Positions 1 through 11,767 of a stretch of 64,000 nucleotides of DNA are shown here, in pieces (within the stretch, counting starts at the first letter, position 1; each line of letters starts with the position of its first letter). The notes under the pieces were generated by a model that worked only from the letters and a program-made list of their open reading frames with translations, was not told the DNA's origin and did no database searches. This DNA comes from Pseudoscleropodium purum (taxonomy: Eukaryota > Streptophyta > Bryopsida > Hypnales > Brachytheciaceae), in contig OZ017797.1 of the NCBI GenBank assembly GCA_963969395.1, positions 25,234,001 to 25,298,000 of the forward strand. Reading direction: 5' to 3'. Made by a program: the position numbers and the translations under genes.

Positions 1-184
1 GCTTATTCAGGCATAACTTTTGTTTCCAAACATTGATGGAAAAAAAATTATATTCTCATGAAGCTAATAAATTTTTCTATCTTCCAAAAAAAATAAAGAA
101 AAATAAAGAAAAAATTTCAGCCTGTAGGTACCTACTTGAAATCCCATTTGTCCCCCAAAGGGACAATGGTCCTTTAGGGGTTAA
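1..184 (+). mobile_element. Right end of a TTAA-type (piggyBac-like) non-autonomous element, family A
   Basis: The window opens inside a copy of the dispersed family called A here. The sequence runs through the family's characteristic right-hand block (reads like 'cataacttttg...', then 'tgtcccccaaagggacaatgg') and ends with TCCTTTAGGGG followed by TTAA at 181-184. The reverse complement of this end, TTAA-CCCCTAAAGGACCATTG, matches the left ends of other copies, so it is one of a pair of inverted termini. The left part lies outside the window. Non-coding. Confidence 0.75.
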
Positions 185-360
185 ACAATTTTAGAACATA
201 ATTTGCAGTGGTACAAGGCAAAAAACCTGATTTAACTAATTCTAGACAATCTATAGTCCAAAAATACCATTGCATCTACAAACAAATGATGAAAATATGA
301 TCTTTATATAGTTCAAATGTAAATTTTTGAGTTAAAATGGATAGCTCTCATCATTTCGGA

Positions 361-380
361 TAAAATAAAATAAAATAAAA
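361..380. repeat. TAAAA microsatellite
   Basis: Four perfect tandem copies of TAAAA in AT-rich intergenic DNA. Confidence 0.9.
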
Positions 381-384
381 TATA

Positions 385-2047
385 GATTAATATTGGTTGC
401 CACCCGATACATTTTCAATTATAGAGAAAGTCCATAATTTGTGAATAAGTCCATAATTAGTTAAATTGGGGTTTAAAACAAATTTTTTTTCATGTGCAAA
501 GATAAAAATGACGGGATTGCAAAAAATTGGTAATTTAATTGCTTGAAATCAATTTACTATGGATTTTGGGAGGTAAAAAGTCCTCCGGACCTAAAGCCAA
601 CATCTAGACTCTTCCAATTTCAATCATTCCAAAACTATTTTCTTACTCCTTACTTTCTACTTTCTTGCTCACTACTCTAGAACAAGTATCTTGAAATTAT
701 TAATCCAAACCTTGGAAAGGAGAAAAAAAACATATTCAAGCTTTGGTTGGAAATAACTACCCCCTATAGGTTGGGCATGGTTGGGAATGGTTGGGAATGG
801 GTGGTGCTACCTTATTCCACCCAATTCTACATACACCTTTCAATCATACCAATGTATAATCAATCAACGGTCCTCTCACCATGTTGGAAAGGTCTTATTA
901 TGCCTCCTTTGATGCTTGGGGTATTTAGGGTTGGAGTTGGCTAAGGAGCCCTACTACAAGACCATTTTGTTCATAGTGGAGGTCCCTTTTTTCAAGGATT
1001 CAAATTAAAAGGGACCCCTGCTTCATTGGTAAACAATGTTACAATCCCAATTCCATCCACTCTAAACTTAATGAGAATCGTTCTCCCATAATTTATCACT
1101 GCATTCGAATGCAAGAGGGTGCAATTGGGCCCCACCAGTCGGGATTGCAATTGCATTGGGGGGTATGCTTGCCACTTGTGTTGTGTGTTGAGTGTTGACC
1201 CGGCAATCGTGGGTCAGGACTGAGAGTGAAAGCATCGGATCCATCCAGGAGGGGGGGCCAACGTGGGACCAATCAATGTGGATGATGAGGCAGCAGCTGG
1301 TGAATGGTGGCCCTGGAGATGGAAATGGCAGTTCAAGTCTCACTCACCACTCCAAAAAAACAAAACTATGTACTCTCTCACTGTCATCTCCTTCATTTGG
1401 TGGCCCCCCCGCCATGTCTGTCTCGGTGACTAGCCAGGGTGCCCACCCTCACCCGCACCCCCACCCCCACCCGTGCAAGAATGTCAGCATTTGGATGACC
1501 GGGAGCTACTGGCACATATATCATGCTCTAGTGTTGTTGTTGGCTACAGTATTATCACCAGTACTATGCTGCCATCCATTGCCAAGACGGAGGGCCTCGG
1601 GATCTGACAACAAAAAATGACCCTTGGATGCCGTGGATACACCACCATCAACAGAGCTTAGCAATCAATCCTGTTTGCAAAAACAAACAGTGTTGGATTT
1701 GGAACACATAGAATGGAAATAGGATGTACTGTACAGTACCTGAGAGCAGAGTTTGTTTCCTATGTTGGATACCAGTTGATTCTAAGTGTTACAATTTATT
1801 TTTATTTAAATCAAATTTGGATACCATTCATGTCCATAAAGCATTTTACAAATTGGAAGTCTATTTCAAAGCAAAAAAGTATCACAAAATATGTGTTCAA
1901 AATTGTCCTCAATCACTGGTGGAAACATGGTTTGAGTAGTAGTAGGAGTACACCAATAACAGGACGATGAGAAGACCTTGGACTCAATCTGCTTTGTTTG
2001 TCATGTGTGGGTCCTCTAGTCAGTCACTTCCTTGCTGTACAAGTAAC
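385..2047. other. Intergenic stretch without a supported gene
   Basis: From about 750 to 2,000 the sequence is less AT-rich than its flanks and contains a 142-codon plus-strand frame (1,192-1,620) with a His-Pro run encoded by a CCCACC/CACCC simple repeat near 1,448-1,473. The frame matches no family I recognise, lacks domain structure, and competes with an overlapping minus-strand frame. It may be an old pseudogene or non-coding. Confidence 0.5.
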
Positions 2048-2430
2048 TTAACCCTTAAAGGATGAACTGGTGACTGTGGAAATTATCTATTTGGGTACTA
2101 TATGTATAGTTGGTATTAAAAAAAAAATCCAAAAGCATTAATTGGAAGTCAAACTACTATAGAAGATCTCCTCTTTTTACAAAAAATTTGGAAGATGAAT
2201 AGTTGCACTTTTGTCCTACACTAAAAGATTCTTTGTCATTCATATGATACTAAACGTTCTATGGCATTGTTAACCCTGGTCGCCGCGGACACTGAGTGTC
2301 CGATGGATGATGGAGAATTCCTCTACACAAGACAAAAGTGCAACTATTCATCCTCCATGTTTTGTTGTGAAAAGGGAACTTCTTCTACAGTAGTTTGACT
2401 TCCAATGAATACTTTTCCATTTTTTTAAGC
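2048..2430. mobile_element. Palindromic TTAA-type miniature element, family B
   Basis: The left terminus is TTAA (2,048-2,051) followed by CCCTTAAAGGATGAACTGG. The body is a large imperfect inverted repeat: the arm at about 2,117-2,243 (contains GGAAGTCAAACTACTATAG) reappears inverted at about 2,305-2,427 (contains CTACAGTAGTTTGACTTCC). The centre carries a small GC-rich hairpin (GGACACTGAGTGTCC) near 2,287. The terminal ~60 bases of the right arm seem to be missing, since no TTAA-bounded right end follows. Partial relatives occur at 11,212-11,440 and about 30,590-30,760. Confidence 0.65.
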
Positions 2431-3466
2431 GTTTGATTCCCACAGTATTAGAAAATGATGATTTCAATGGAGATCACCTTGTCCAAGGTAGTCATCAAAA
2501 TGCTCTAATTATTGAATCAATTGATGCATTCTTTCTTTCTACACTCAACAAGCAAGGCTTCCATTAAATGTTTTTCATACTCAACATTGTTTAAGGGGGT
2601 AATGGCTAGATACATATCCATATCCCCACCTCCACTTCAACATCATTTTGAATTGCAAAAGTGAGGTAGAAGATTGAGCCTTTGATTAAAAATATTTTTG
2701 AATAGTCTCTATCTTTCATTAACAAGAATAATTAAATAAAAATGTTTGTGTAGAAATTGTAGTTAGTGATATTATAAAGACATGAAAATTATGTAGAATA
2801 AATGTAAGAGCATGGAGTAAAACTACAAGCTTTTAATTAGGCTTTAGTAAACTAATCCTCATCAATGAATGACTTCTTGTTGACTCCTTCATGTACAACT
2901 TTAATATAGACTTCTTCCATGCAAAGCTACAAGAAGCAAAGAAAGAAAGCCATTTATCTCTTTTTGACTTATTTTCAGATTGAAAATTAAATAGAGTAGG
3001 TTGATAAAGAAAAATAGGAGATAAAGGCTTGGCAAATAATAAAAAATTATTGTTTTATCCTAAAATTTACTTAGATAAAATGGCATTCACTTGAACATCT
3101 TCTAAGATTCATAATATTTTTTTAGACTTACCCCAATATTGTTCTATTTGACAAATATTCCAATCACAATATTCCAATTCCAATTCCAATTGAAATGAAG
3201 TTATGGACCTTAGATATTTTACTTGTACTATACTTATGTAATTAAACTTTATTTACTTATTTGACATAAAAGACATGATATTTTCATCTAAAATATTGTA
3301 CAAATACAAACATCCACATGAGACAAACAAAAGTATCAATCACAAAAACTTGATGATATATTTTACATCATGTCCATTTTTTCATACACATTCCTCCTAC
3401 TTACTATCTTCCTTCTAATGAAATCCAAGTTTTTTTATTTATTGAATAACACATGTTTTAAAGAAA
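2431..3466. other. AT-rich intergenic DNA, no gene seen
   Basis: Strongly AT-rich sequence with many stops in all frames; no structured repeat boundary or RNA gene was recognised. Confidence 0.6.
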
Positions 3467-4660
3467 TTAAGCATTGCCCCTAAGCCTTGAAGGACCAAAG
3501 TCTCTTGTAGAAATAGATGAAAGTTTAGGTAATTTCCTATAATTTTGATTATTGGTGTGATTTTTTGAAACCTTTTTTCAAGGTTGAAAAACAAATTAAC
3601 TTTTGGTGAACATTATTTATAATTTAATTGATGTTGGCTAGCAAAACTTCTGTTGTTTAGAGCAAAAGTAGTCAAGCCCAAGCTTGAGATAAAAACATCT
3701 AAAACTTGAAATAAATTTCTTAAAGATTTAAAGATTTGATTTCTACATAAGATACTGATTTTGACATTAATAAAATTTGATTCTTTCTATTTTGATCATT
3801 GATGTAAAAGTTGCAAAGTCAATCTTATTGTGGACAACTACAACATCTTCAACATCAATTCTTTTACATAATCATCTTAAATTCACTATCTATCTATAGT
3901 GAAAATTTTATTTTTTATATGAAAGATTGCAATATATTTGGTTTTAAAGTGAATAAAGCCGATTTTTGAAAACAATCCTTGACTATATTCTTTGACTTTG
4001 AATCTCCTTAACTTAAAATTTTTGCACTAAATATTTGGATTTAAAAAAAAAAGTTCAAGGTCTTAATTGAAAGATTAGGAAAAAAAACTCCCAAAACAAA
4101 CACATTACAATATTTTCATTCTTTAAAAAATTGCAAAGTAGAAGTTAATTTAAGATTGAAGGAAAAATTGAATCTTTAAGAGTTCTAAGATGGAACTAAT
4201 ATACACTAACTCCAATAGTGAGACTGTTCTTTAAAAAATATTTAACCTTGTAAAACTTTTTTTTTAAATTGTAAAAATTGAGTTTAAAAATGAATCTTGT
4301 ACATTATTTTCTAGATGAATTTCTATAATTTCCTGCAAAATAAGAGGCTTGATGACTTTCACATCATTGATTCAAATGGAATGAATCAAAGCTTTCCATG
4401 TAATGACAAAACATAATCTATGATGAATAAATTCAAGATTTTGGGAATTTTTTTGCTATCCAATCTCTCCCATTTTGAGCTGCTTGTAGCATAACTTTTG
4501 CTCTTGGGCATTGTTTTAATAAAATCATATTCCCATAAAGATAATATAATTTTTTATCTTAAAAAAAAGTTTGCAAAAATCATGTCAAAAATTGAGGTTA
4601 CATAAGCCTTCCCAAAATCCATTTTGTTGCCTAGAGGAACGATGGGCTTTAGGGTTTCAG
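3467..4660 (+). mobile_element. Degenerate family A element
   Basis: The right two thirds (about 3,960-4,660) follow the family A order seen in other copies: a 'ttgactttgaatctccttaactt' type block, 'ttctttaaaaaattgcaaag', 'gttctaagatgga', 'ccaatagtgaga', 'cttgtagcataacttttgc', and the terminal block ending in GGGCTTTAGGG. The expected TTAA at the right end is mutated (GTTTC). A possible left end, CCCCTAAGCCTTGAAGGACC at about 3,477, suggests an element enlarged by an internal insertion. Confidence 0.55.
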
Positions 4661-4879
4661 ATTCATATACTAGAATTGTTTAGTTTCATTTGTAGTCCTA
4701 TATATTAGTAAAACCCATGATAATATTTATGTTATGTGCACATTATGAAAGAAATTTGCATTACTTTTATAAAATATAGATAATTATACACTCCTTAGCA
4801 TTTGCATTACAATAAGTTCTATACAAAATAATTCAATATATCATACTGGACAACAATGGGATAGATAGTGACAACAATT

Positions 4880-6310
4880 ACCTTAAGTGGCACTAAGGTA
4901 CATCAACCTATCACCACTATGATTAATACTATGGATACCAATGATACACATTTTTAAATGACATTTAATTTTCATGCATGTGCTCTTTTTCTATGGACGA
5001 AATCCCAAGTGAAATTGAAGTTTAAAGTAACACTAGGGTTTATCAACCTATGGCCACCTTGATTTGTAGTAATAAATTTGACTACCTTGGTTTGAATGGT
5101 ATTTAAATTTTACACATGTGCTCTCTTCTCATGAACAAAATTCAAGTGGAATATAATCTGTAATAGGGTACACCAACCTATAGCCACCATGATTGTAATC
5201 AAGAGCCTAACTACCTTAGAGACAATTTTTTGAATGGTGTTTAAATTTCAAACATAGTAGACAAAATTCAAGTAGAATTGAATTTTTAGCTATAATAAGG
5301 TATATCAACTATTTATCTTGATTTGTATTTAGTAGTCTAACTAGCTTGGAGACAATTTTTTGAATGGTATTTATATTTTATACTTGTGCTCTTTTTTCAT
5401 AGATAAAACTTCAAGGAAATGAAAGCTTTAACCTTTTAGTGACAGTGGTTGATTTCAAGGGCAAGTGCAATTTTTGAATACAAATTTGGAAAAGGGAAAT
5501 TTCATTACTACTCCAAGGAAGTAATTATAAATCAAACCGTAGGAATTGATGTCGTAGGCTTTATCCGTGATAAGAACAAAAAATGAACATGATCTGACAA
5601 TGCAATTTGTTGCTAGTGATCTTCAAAGTGCAATGCATTGAAATAGCCTTCAATTGAAGCAACATAACATATTATTGCCCATAACTTTTGAAACATGTCT
5701 CTACAATTCATGAGGTTGCTAGTCAACATTTTTATTGTTCTTAGGCATCAATTTCAAATAAAATCACATGAGTTGATGAATATATATGCGACTTAGAAGG
5801 TATGACTTAGGTAGCCCTTCTTGTCTTTGGACAAGCACAATTATCTCATTACTGCACAAATTTTTTTGAAAATAGATTTTTTTGGAGCACATGCTAAAGC
5901 TTTATATGCATTACTCTTTGGGTTTGTTCAAATACCCGGTATTGAGAGCTATAAAAGACAAAGAATCCAAAATTTGACCAAAAAGTGGTCAACCGGTCAC
6001 TAAAGGGTTAAACAACAATAGGGTAGATTAACCTATTGCCACTTTGATTCGTAGCCAAGAATTTGATTAGCTTAGAGAGACCTTTTTGAATGGTATTTGA
6101 ATTCCATATATGTGTTGTTTTTTCATAGGCAAAACATAAGTAGATTTGAAGCTTTAAAGGACACTAGGGTACAACAACTATAGCCAGTTTGATGTTTAGT
6201 CAAAAGTTTGACTACTTTGGAGACAATTTTCAGAATGGTGTTTATATTTCTCACATAAGTACTATTGTTACTAACAAAAATTGAGTGTAATTTTACTTTG
6301 CCAATAAAAA
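4880..6310. repeat. Degenerate ~140-bp tandem repeat, about six units, interrupted by a transposon
   Basis: Each unit contains a 'cactagggtacatcaacctatggccac' type block, then a 'tttgactaccttggagacaa' block, 'ttgaatggtatttaaatt', 'catgtgctcttttttcat' and 'aagtggaattgaagctttaaa'. The first block starts near 4,885, 5,025, 5,163, 5,297, 6,012 and 6,157, giving a period of roughly 134-146 bases once the 580-base insertion (5,432-6,011) is removed. Units are well diverged, so the array is old. No coding potential. Confidence 0.75.
5428..6011. mobile_element. TTAA-flanked inverted-repeat element inside the 140-bp array
   Basis: The left boundary is TTAA (5,428-5,431) followed by CCTTTTAGTGAC. The right boundary is GTCACTAAAGGG followed by TTAA (6,008-6,011), whose reverse complement is TTAA-CCCTTTAGTGAC. 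The 12-base termini differ at one position. The insertion splits a tandem unit, and the neighbouring unit at about 6,147 has the uninterrupted GAAGCTTTAAAGGACAC, so the TTAA is single in the empty site and doubled around the insert. A 60-codon frame inside it is not convincing as a gene. Confidence 0.8.
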
Positions 6311-7425
6311 TTGAAATTTCTATGAATATATTTAAAATGTTCAACTCCAAAAATGCAAACCACTCATATGCTAGGCCATGAATATTTTAAATAAACCACC
6401 CTTGAATAATTCTTCAACCAATTGTTTAGAATCCTATTTCTACCTACACTAAATAATGAAATTAGGTTGCCCCACACTAATCTCTTGACATTCTACATTA
6501 TAAGAATGTCTATTGTTATTGTAGAAAGATGCAATAATGTAAGAACCAATTGTGTTCCATGGGTTGGTGCTTTGGTTTATGGCCCATGTTTAGTGATTGG
6601 CATATGCCTTCATGTGGACAAGCAGTGAGTCATGAGATAAGTTTTGTGAAGTTCTTTGGGTACGGCAACCTAATTGTCAAGGCAACCCAATTTCACTATT
6701 TAGTGTAGATTAAATTATAAGTCTAAGTTCCTAAAAGATCCTCTGTAATGAATTTGAGTGACAATTTCAAACTTAAACATTAATCTCATGTCATAGTCAT
6801 TTTTGAAATACGTAAGCAACATTATTCAAGCCAATAAACATTCATTAAGAATGGTAAAAGCACCTTAGCCCTAAAGAATTGGAGCACATTTATAACATAA
6901 ATAGTAAAACTTGCAACTTTTCAAGTAAGAGAGAAGAATTTTTTTTCTTCTAAAGTTCAATTTTATAAATTTGTACTAGACTACCATGCAAATGTTTGGA
7001 GTTTTTTTTTAAAACTTTGACTAGGTGTATTGAAAGATTATAGTGTTTGAAGTTAGAAGAAAAAATTATTTTTTGACTATGTTTGATAGGGTCTACAAAC
7101 TATAACTTCTCTTTGAGTGATATTTTGTACTATGCCTAGTTTGTTTTTTATAGTTGCATCCTAAACCATATATATATTATATACCCACCAAATTTCAGAG
7201 GTAGAAGAGGAATTTTGCACATGCTACTCTAAATTTCCTGCTTTACTTGAAAAACTAAAGGCAACATAACTTATGATCTAGGAATCTAATCAAGAAAAAA
7301 ATTATATTCCTACAAAATGGGTACATGTCAAACCCTTGTTTCAAAATTCATAACTTCACTTTAGGGTAGTTGCAAGAAAGGTAGTCCATTTTTTTGTAGT
7401 GTTTTGCTAAAAATAGACTTTTTGG
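6311..7425. other. AT-rich intergenic DNA, no gene seen
   Basis: No protein family, RNA gene or clear transposon boundary was recognised. A stretch around 7,140-7,270 resembles, in inverse orientation, part of the TTAA element at 25,096-25,764. Confidence 0.5.
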
Positions 7426-7428
7426 AGC

Positions 7429-7553
7429 ACAATAATATGAGTACTATAAGTACTATGAAACATAACAATTTCAACCATTCATCAAAAAAATCAACGGCTA
7501 AAAGTACCGTTTTGAGTACTATGAGTACTTCTAAGTACTAAAATATTATTGTT
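7429..7553. repeat. Short inverted-repeat element (MITE-like)
   Basis: Left ACAATAATATGAGTACTATA and right (reverse complement) ACAATAATATTTTAGTACTT form inverted ends of a 125-base segment rich in AGTACT motifs. No target duplication was identified, so its class is unknown. Confidence 0.5.
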
Positions 7554-8950
7554 TGAAGAAAAAAAAATTATGACAAAAAAAAATGGATAAATTAATGGTA
7601 TAAATTTATAAAAAATAATAAATCATGATTAAAAATAAAATAAAAATTGGCCATTTGTGAGAACTTCATGGTAATCATATTTCATCAAAAAAATTAAGCC
7701 AAAACCATCTTTACTCTTAAAAAGTGAGCGCGTAAGGGATCCCTGATTGTATGCATGTGGATGCCATAAAATAATGTTTTTTCAAGCTTTTTTTAGTGGG
7801 CACATGAATCTCTAATGTGGGAATATCCCACACAAATTTTATCTTTATATCATCAATTATGGGTACTCCACAATACTAAAAAATCCTAAACAACAAAGTC
7901 TAACAAATTAGCTAAATTGGAATTTAATTATAAATTTTTTGGGGGAAATTTCTGAAAAATAAGAATTCTCTTTATCAACAAGTTGGTTATTTTCAATAAA
8001 AAAAAATTCAAGTACATTGACTTTATTCTCCAAAATCATGGCCAAACTAAACTACACAATTCAAAGTGTGATGGAAAATAGGACCACCCTTTATTGCAGC
8101 TACCCTTTATAGGACCTACTAGGATTTTCAATTAGTCATTCAATGACTACTTGGTCTATTAGGAATTAATTGTCTCCCATTTGCATTTCTCACCAATTTT
8201 TTTACATTTCATTTTCACTTTGAAGGTATTGAACTTGAAGACATGTCAAATTTGGGGTAGTTTTATAGGTGATGAGAGCGGGTCATGAGTTTTAGGGTCT
8301 CACTGTTGGAATTAATGTGTTTCAATTCCATCTTAGAACTATTAACAATTTATTTTTCTTCCTTTCTCCTATCTACTTAGACTTAACAAATTTTTAACAA
8401 ATTTTTAAATAATTTAATTATTTTGATTCCTTGACTCATTTCTTCATCATAAAAAATTCAAAAATATGGTACAAACTTTTTTAATTAAAAGGACTCAAAG
8501 CCTTATAATCTAATTTGGCTAAATGCAGAAAAAAAACAGTTTTCTTCATAGTTTTCTTCAATGTTTATATCTCTAATAAAAGCTTGAAATATTCTTTTAT
8601 ACATCTCATTAGAAATTGGCTTCAAAAATAGATGTAAGACATTATTTTTCCAATAAGATGCTATGATTGCCTATAAAAAAATGCTCTATAACTTTCACAT
8701 CATTTATCCAAATGGAATGAATCAAATCCTTTAATATGGGCAAAACCTTAGAAGGCTCTTAGAGGTTCAAGCAATATATAAGAAGAAAATTTAAAAAAAT
8801 TATATTTCAAATTTTTTTTGTCTAAACCTCTAAGAGTCTTCTAAAGAGCCTCTTAGGGCATTTTAGGGGTTAGTGGAGTAAGTTATTGACCATATTGTGA
8901 ATTGTTCACAAAAAGTGACTATTTATTTTAATATAACAATTAGTGGTTGC
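7554..8950. other. AT-rich DNA with family A fragments
   Basis: About 8,300-8,530 is a minus-oriented piece of family A ('ctcactgttggaatta', 'ccatcttagaact'), and about 8,640-8,740 a plus-oriented piece ('gctatgattgcctat'). Around 8,747-8,860 an inverted pair (AGAAGGCTCTTAGAGGTT and AACCTCTAAGAGTCTTCT) forms a foldback. No gene seen. Confidence 0.5.
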
Positions 8951-9834
8951 TTAACTGTTAAAGTCCCAAGGCTTTTTTTCCCTATAAACCACTCAAAATT
9001 GACATCTCTATTATAAAGAGTGGAAAGCTTTAAAATTATTATTTTAATATTTAATTGTAGTATCTTTTACTAAACTAGTATAAGAGTGTGGAAGAAATTT
9101 CATAAATTTAGTAAATTTTGACTATATAGATTTGTAGATACTTGTGGTTACAATTAAAAAAACAGATTTTTATGCACCTTGTGTGACTAGATTATAAGAC
9201 TTTGAATCTTTATAACTTAAAATTTTTTTGCACCCTCTCAAAATTGAATGAAAAAAATTATTTTGAAGAATTGAGTTGAAAGTTTAGAAAAAAATTGAAA
9301 AAAACATGTTGATTTTCATTCTTTAAAAAATCATTCAATAGAAGTAGGAAAAACTAAATTGTTAATAGTTCTAAGATGGAATTGAAACACACTACCTCCA
9401 ATGGTGAGATTTTCTAGAAAGCATACTAAACCTTGTAGACAATCTTATTTTGAAAATTCAGTTCAAAAACAAATTTAATTCAATATTTTTTCAAGAAGAT
9501 ATAATGATTGTCTACAAAACAATAAGCTTTGTAACATTCACATTACTAGCCTAAAATGGAAAGAATCAAAGTTTTCTGTAGAAACAAAAATATAATCTCC
9601 AAAAAACAGGTTTTATTTGAATTTTATTTGTTGCATGGCAAGTTCTATTTTGTACTCAAGTTAGAATGACTTTTGCTCTTGGGCACTGATCAAAATAGAA
9701 ATAATATTCCAAAATGCTAATGTGCTTTTTCTATTTATGAAAGAATTTCAAAGTCTCAATGAAAATTGAGGTCATAGGAGCCTATTCAAAATCCATTTTG
9801 TCCCCTGTAGGGATAATGGAACTTTTGGAGTTAA
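8951..9834 (+). mobile_element. Family A TTAA-type element, full length
   Basis: The left end is TTAA-CTGTTAAAGTCCCAAGGC (8,951). The right end is GGAACTTTTGGAG-TTAA (TTAA at 9,831-9,834). Between them the internal blocks of the family appear in the same order as in the copies at 11,768 and 22,880: 'ccactcaaaattgaca', 'actaaactagtataaga', 'gattataagactttgaatc', 'gttctaagatggaatt', 'ttttgctcttgggcac', 'ttgtcccctgtaggga'. Non-coding, about 884 bases. Confidence 0.75.
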
Positions 9835-10179
9835 GGAAACTATTACAACCAATTTAGGTGGGTAACAAGGTGACTATGGACATTTTTAAAGTTGGTTTGA
9901 GGGCTTCTAGTAACTCCTTTGGTCTATTTGGACAAAAGAATACTTTTTCAATTCATATTTTCTTAGAAATTTATAATTTCAATTTGCTAAAGAATTCTTT
10001 GTAACAATATTGTAAGTGTCATATAACTAGTGTGAAAATTTGAATGAAATTTAAATGAAAGCATATAGAAATGAAGAAAAGTCCAAAGAAGGCACATGAA
10101 TTTTGATGAAGGTAGGATGAAAATCGTACTATTTCACATGGTATGAAAACATTGTAGACCCTAATTTGATATACACTAT

Positions 10180-10957
10180 TGTAAGCTACTCTAAAAATGG
10201 TATTTCTTGTGCGAAGATAAAATTTTAATTAATTAATTCTTTTGCAAATCCAACTATGAGATCTTGCATTAGATTAGTATGAAAGATTGTAGAAGAAACT
10301 TTAGATTTTAGTGATTGAATAGTAGCACTTACAGTGCAAATATAAAGATGCTTTTTTACCTTGTTATACTAGGTTATTAGACTTTAATCTTTTTAACTTA
10401 ATTTTTTTCTTATTACAAATTTTTTCACTCTAGATTTTGTATTGAAAAAAGTTACATACAATAAGATAATTAAATTGAAAGCCTGTAAAAGGAAAATGAA
10501 AAACTCTTTTTTTTCTTTTTCTTTGAAAATTATTTAGTAGATGTAGGTACAAGATGGTAGAACTAAAACTTTAATAGCTTTAAAATGGTATTGAAATATG
10601 TCAATCATATGCATTCATTTTTTATGAATTTTTTTGAGTGCCCACAATATAAGGATCTTCCTAACTTTCACATCAATCTATTCGTAAATAGAATTTTCCA
10701 TAGAAACATGAATATATTCTATGACAAATAAATTATAAAAAATATTATTTTGACTATTCGTCTTTTATTTTAGTACCATGGTTCATGAATTTTGTGCTTA
10801 GGGTGATATAAAATTTTCACTCATATGCACCAATTAAAATAAAAATGATATTTCCAAAACCTATTCTAACTAATCTATCCTTTTATCTTAAGATATTTTT
10901 CAAAAGAAAATGCCAAGAATTGAGATCATAGGAATATGTTGGAACTTTTAGAGTTAA
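10180..10957 (+). mobile_element. Degenerate family A element, left end lost
   Basis: Follows the internal order of family A from 'gatcttgcattagattagtat' (about 10,259) to the terminal block GGAACTTTTAGAG-TTAA (TTAA at 10,954-10,957). The right end is nearly the same as that of the copy ending at 9,834. No clear left terminus was found. Confidence 0.55.
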
Positions 10958-11211
10958 TATTCTTTTGGGTAGTTGCAAGAAAGAGTTCCTCTTTTTTGGG
11001 TCACAAGTATAGTTATGGAGTTAAAATTGGCTATAAATTTGGGAGAATCAAGTTCATGAACTTGAAATTTTTACTGAAGAGGACTAATTTGGCCATGAAG
11101 ACAATTCTTATTAAATTTAAAAAAATCATATTTAAATTTCAATTGAGCTAATTTGTCACACTTTGTAATTTATGTTTTTTTTAGTACTATAGAGTATCCA
11201 AAATTAATGAT

Positions 11212-11440
11212 TTAACCCTAGAACGATGGACTAGTCATTGTGGAAATCATCTATTTTGGTACAATGTGCATTTTGGGATTAAAAACATGAATAAGCATTT
11301 TTTAGAAGTCAAGCTATTGTAGAAGACCTTCTTTTCTCTTACAAAACTTTGAGGATAAATAGTTGCACTTCTGTCTTGCATGGAGAGATTTTTTGTCATT
11401 CATTAACCAAAAAATGTCCACGATAGTGATTATAGGTCAA
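11212..11440. mobile_element. Short TTAA-type insertion (family B-like)
   Basis: TTAA (11,212-11,215) is followed by CCCTAGAACGATGGACTAG, closely matching the left end at 2,048 (CCCTTAAAGGATGAACTGG). The right limit is placed at TCAA (11,437-11,440) because the flanks on either side join into the sequence found uninterrupted near 12,950-12,985. The right target copy has a T-to-C change. Confidence 0.5.
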
Positions 11441-11767
11441 AGGTGAAATTTTTGTAGTCTATTTCTACATCAGACATGTGACTATCAAGGGGCATCTAAA
11501 AAAACATTATTTTTTACATCCACATGTGCGTGAATAGGGGCCCATTGCGCACACCTTCTTGAATAGTGAAAATGGTTATAAGATCATTCTTTTGGTGAAA
11601 TCCCTTCATCAAATAGTTCTCCCAAATTGCTAGTTTTGTATTCTAAATTTTTTTCCTATTTTTTCCAAATTAAAATGTCAAAACACCTTTTACATGAGAT
11701 TTTGCACTTTTCTAGTTCTTCTACTTAGAGAATGTTTCTACACTTTTCCTTCCTAGGTACCTTCTTC

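Noticed and set aside
1192..1620. 142-codon plus-strand frame with a His-Pro run
   Set aside because: Low-complexity CACCC repeat content, no recognisable domain, and a competing frame on the other strand.
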